Assembly (NCBI GenBank): GCA_942493135.1
Contig: OW818684.1
Coordinates: forward strand, 1,488,001 to 1,552,000
Direction: 5' to 3'
DNA from: Planctellipticum sp942493135
Lineage (GTDB): Bacteria > Planctomycetota > Planctomycetia > Planctomycetales > Planctomycetaceae
DNA: 64,000 bases
Shown: positions 61,692 to 64,000 of the stretch, piece after piece
Position numbering within the stretch: position 1 is the stretch's first letter
Layout: each line of letters starts with the position of its first letter
The notes under the pieces: generated by a model
Databases searched by the model: none
What the model saw: the letters and a program-made list of their open reading frames with translations, nothing else
What the model was told of the DNA's origin: nothing
Made by a program: the position numbers and the translations under genes

Positions 61692-62606
61692 TCAAGAGCT
61701 GTAAAGAGGAGAGTCAAAGTGTGCGATGGCCTCAGGAAGATTGCCGTATACCAGCCTTCGGCACTCGACCTGATCCATCATCCGGCAGACCGTCCGAAAC
61801 CCGATTTCACCGAGATTGTGGTAGTTGAACGAGCTCTTGAGAAGCTCCGGAAACGCTTCCGCGCGTGACACGTTTTCCACCGCGAGATCGGCTCCTGCTT
61901 CGTGCCGGACCGAGATCAACCAGCCGGGTATCGCCGGAACGCCCATTTGTCGGACGCTGGACGTTGGTGGGCGCATGCAGCACACCAGCCCCTTGCGCTT
62001 CGTTCGCGCCATCGGGCCGAATCGAGCATCGGTCGAGAACTTCCGGATCACGTCAATGGACTGATTCTTCAGACTGACCGGACGCGCGATGGGATGAATC
62101 GAGCCGTTTTCGGTGTCGACCAATGCAAGCTCATCGGAGAGCAGCCTCCAGCCGGAAAGGGCGAGTCCCGCACAAAGCGTACTCTTGCCGGCTCCGGACT
62201 TGCCCAGAATCACAACCGCTCGCCCCCCGCGTTCCAGGACCGCGGCGTGCAGGATCAATACCGAATTCACTTGTGAATAGATGGCGTAATTCAGGCCCCA
62301 TTCCAGGTAGATCGACACCTTCCTGGGAGCGAATGACGGCATCACAGAACGGGGCTGCCCTCTGAGCAGGACATATGCCTGCGGCGAAAGCCAGGAAAGG
62401 ATGCCGCGGGACGCGACAACGCTGATCTCGAAATCAGAAAACTCAGCTTCGGCAATCGGAAAATCGGGGTACAGGGCGAGCATCCCCTGCGCCACCTGCG
62501 GTAAGTCGCTCCGGATGCGACAGTCAAACGGACCGGTCTTGATGGCAAGCCCCGCCCCACGCAAGCGATCGGTCAGCTCGTGCGCTGTGAGCCCGCTGAC
62601 GATCAC
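61692..62606 (-). CDS. HPr-kinase-related protein (HprK-rel-A)
   Basis: A 304-residue protein. The P-loop is VILGKSGAGKSTLCAGLAL, followed by LLSDELALVD, the HprK-like capping/Asp region; ISVVASRGILSWL and VLILHAAVLERGG match the HPr-rel-A group. These relate to HPr kinase but do not act on HPr; known associates are PqqD-like and nucleotidyltransferase genes, as here. Start overlaps the PqqD stop by four bases. It may phosphorylate a small peptide, as kinases do in some lasso peptide clusters. Confidence 0.84.
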   Translation of the reverse strand: MIVSGLTAHELTDRLRGAGLAIKTGPFDCRIRSDLPQVAQGMLALYPDFPIAEAEFSDFEISVVASRGILSWLSPQAYVLLRGQPRSVMPSFAPRKVSIYLEWGLNYAIYSQVNSVLILHAAVLERGGRAVVILGKSGAGKSTLCAGLALSGWRLLSDELALVDTENGSIHPIARPVSLKNQSIDVIRKFSTDARFGPMARTKRKGLVCCMRPPTSSVRQMGVPAIPGWLISVRHEAGADLAVENVSRAEAFPELLKSSFNYHNLGEIGFRTVCRMMDQVECRRLVYGNLPEAIAHFDSPLYSS

Positions 62607-62893
62607 TTGTCCGACCCGTCAACGAGTCCTGCCTCGGAGAGTCTGCCGGCAACTTTTTCGACGTACTCCGATGCCAGGCCGAGGTCTTCCGCCGTCAGAC
62701 CGTGCACCAGGACGACACGTTGCGCGAGGTCTTCGATGGTTTCGCAGCCATCGACCATCAAGCGCAGGACGGATGCGGAAAGCTCATCAAGAATGTGCGT
62801 CTGTCGCGATCTGGGATGGAAGACCACCCATGACGAAGAATCGTCCCACGCCTTCCAGAGCAGTTTGTCCCTGTCCGGAACAGTCCAACCCAT
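62603..62893 (-). CDS. PqqD-like protein of the HPr-rel-A system
   Basis: A 96-residue protein from ATG 62893 (a longer start at 62989 would overlap the upstream peptide gene). It has the compact winged-helix RRE look: LLWKAWDDSSSWVVFHPRSRQTHILDELSASVLRLM, then LTAEDLG...VEKVAGRLSEAGLV. PqqD-like domains bind leader peptides of modified peptides. The gene lies between the small peptide gene and the HprK-related gene, with a four-base overlap to the latter. Confidence 0.78.
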   Translation of the reverse strand: MGWTVPDRDKLLWKAWDDSSSWVVFHPRSRQTHILDELSASVLRLMVDGCETIEDLAQRVVLVHGLTAEDLGLASEYVEKVAGRLSEAGLVDGSDK

Positions 62894-62960
62894 CTGGCCC
62901 CGTCCATCCCGTCGCTGTAAACTCTGCAGCAGGCGTATGAAATGCGTCGGCACTCGCCAA

Positions 62961-63155
62961 TTATTGGGAAACCACAGACCCGACGCCACTGCCGTTATCT
63001 TGGGCAGAGGCGGATGTTGACATCGTCAGAACAGCCGGCACAGCCAGCAGCGCCGCCCGAATTTCCTGCCGACGCGATGTCCGCCGAGCACCATCGGCCT
63101 GAGCCGGATTCGAGCTCACGGCAGCATCAGCAGCCAGAGTCTTCTCACTGTCCAT
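62961..63155 (-). CDS. Small peptide, candidate substrate of the HPr-rel-A/PqqD cluster
   Basis: A 64-residue peptide starting MDSEKTLAADAAV; AAGG lies about 9 bases upstream. A central twin-Arg/hydrophobic stretch (RRQEIRAALLAVPAVLTM) is followed by SASAQ and a short Gly/Ser end (DNGSGVGSVVSQ). The layout could be an exported peptide or a leader-plus-core precursor. It is 67 bases before the PqqD-like gene on the same strand. No family is recognised with certainty; precursor status is inferred from context. Confidence 0.55.
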   Translation of the reverse strand: MDSEKTLAADAAVSSNPAQADGARRTSRRQEIRAALLAVPAVLTMSTSASAQDNGSGVGSVVSQ

Positions 63156-63600
63156 CTCAAACACCTTTTCGTATGCGAACGGAGTCCAGCCCCTGACCGC
63201 CCGCTCTCGATGCGACATCGCCCCGAAGAATCGGTACCGATTTCACCCGGAAATCCCATCCAGTGCGTGCAAGTCTAGTCCCCGCCGGAGGCGAACGCAA
63301 CAAGAATTGGCAGTGGGGTTTTCCCCAGTTCATCCAGAATTCGCGATTCGCCGCCCCAGCTCCGAACGGTCACCGCGAAATTCATCGCCGCCGTGGCCCG
63401 ATCGCGGACAGCCAGCGCGGCGAAACTTCCACGTGAAATCCCCGACGAGCGGTTTCTGAATCGGCACCAACTCCTTTCCAGAAAATCCTTTCCGGCAATC
63501 GCGGGCATCAGAGAAGAATCGTGCGTCACCGGTACGCATGGACCGCAGAACCCGCTAGAATCCATGCGATGCTCGCCCGCAAGCCTGTGAGGGGAACGCT
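63156..63600. other. Gene-free stretch
   Basis: Divergent region between the peptide gene and the TfoX-like gene. It should hold both promoters, but none is clear. AGGGG at about 63590-63595 is the ribosome binding site of the TfoX-like gene. Nothing else found. Confidence 0.4.
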
Positions 63601-63954
63601 ATGGCCTACAATAAAGCCCTCGCCGAGCGAGTCCGAACGCTCCTGAAAAGTCGCCGGGGGATCGTCGAAAAGAGCATGTTCGGCGGCGCGGCATTCCTGC
63701 TCAACGACCATATCGGCGTCGGTGTCTGGAAAGAGTTCCTCATCGTCCGACTGGGCGTCCATCAGGCGGATGAGGCGCTGAACGGGCCAGGCGTAAAGCC
63801 CTTCGATATCACGGGGCGCCCCATGAAGGGCTGGGTCATGATCGAAACCGCCGTCCTCGACAACGACGAGGATCTCACCGAGTGGGTCGAGAAAGCCATC
63901 CGGCTCGTCCGGACGCTGCCGCCAAAGCGGACTCAGCCGCCGATCGAGCCCTGA
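63601..63954 (+). CDS. TfoX/Sxy N-terminal domain protein
   Basis: A 117-residue protein fitting the TfoX N-terminal domain: LAERVRTLLKSRRGIVEKSMFGGAAFLLNDHIGVGVWKEFLIVRLG. The C-terminal TfoX domain is absent, as in many bacterial homologues. TfoX/Sxy regulates competence in gamma-proteobacteria, but these single-domain proteins have no known role. AGGGG lies just before ATG 63601. Confidence 0.86.
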   Translation: MAYNKALAERVRTLLKSRRGIVEKSMFGGAAFLLNDHIGVGVWKEFLIVRLGVHQADEALNGPGVKPFDITGRPMKGWVMIETAVLDNDEDLTEWVEKAIRLVRTLPPKRTQPPIEP

Positions 63955-64000
63955 GGGACTTACGCCTGTCAGGCATGTGCCCGAACAACCGGCTTGGCGC

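Noticed and set aside
60427..63155. Lasso peptide cluster
   Set aside because: PqqD-like and kinase-like genes are present, but no transglutaminase-like protease or asparagine-synthetase-like cyclase is in the window.
63275..63565. Minus-strand reading frame of 96 codons
   Set aside because: No ribosome binding site or family, and other frames over the stretch look equally good; left as unannotated.

Overview
The window is high-GC bacterial DNA that fits a Planctomycetota genome. The clues are a MoxR/DUF58/BatA-type/large VWA operon, secreted PQQ-propeller and alpha/beta-hydrolase proteins, a GxxExxY cassette with long inverted repeats, an HPr-kinase-related/PqqD cluster, and long genes with few matches to characterised families. 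The phylum call is inferred from gene content only; no rRNA or tRNA gene was seen.

Region 1 (1 to about 15,500) is an integrated mobile element whose left end lies outside the window. A leftward run from 6248 to the edge encodes small unknowns, two excisionase-like HTH proteins, a replication-initiator-like protein with a six-copy 22-bp iteron array inside its gene, and a tyrosine recombinase cut by the window edge. A rightward run starts at a ribbon-helix-helix gene next to a palindrome. It carries accessory genes: a membrane protein, an HNH nuclease, a DUF262/HEPN pair, a NUMOD4-HNH nuclease, a convergent sce7726/beta pair, and a lone HK97-fold capsid gene. A recombinase-like protein without a catalytic domain and a small unknown sit near the right end. 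No terminase, portal or tail gene is visible, so a satellite-like or decayed element carrying defence cargo is the best reading.

Region 2 (15,588-33,667) is chromosomal: a giant membrane protein of unknown function, a BtaB-like methyltransferase, and the leftward VWA/MoxR operon (29,851 to 20,118). A GxxExxY gene with 44-bp perfect inverted repeats interrupts that operon. An acyltransferase, an ATP-grasp-like protein and a Gfo/Idh/MocA oxidoreductase follow.

Region 3 (33,838-41,895) holds a thioesterase, RsfS and ArgS on the plus strand. On the minus strand is a signalling cluster (HD-GYP, HPt, response regulator, PilZ) followed by YggS and a Nudix hydrolase.

Region 4 (42,050-52,067) holds a secreted hydrolase, a PQQ-propeller protein, an O-methyltransferase, an acylphosphatase, an ABC permease and an ABC exporter homologue with a degenerate ATPase domain. 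An FHA protein and metK, with a clear promoter and an upstream intrinsic terminator, complete it.

Region 5 (52,249-63,954) holds a secreted gluzincin-like protein, a secreted serine hydrolase, a CDGSH protein, a PAS-GAF-receiver protein, an isoaspartyl peptidase and MnmA, whose C-terminus is encoded by a dispersed repeat. It ends with a nucleotidyltransferase/HprK-related/PqqD cluster with a candidate small peptide, and a TfoX-like protein.
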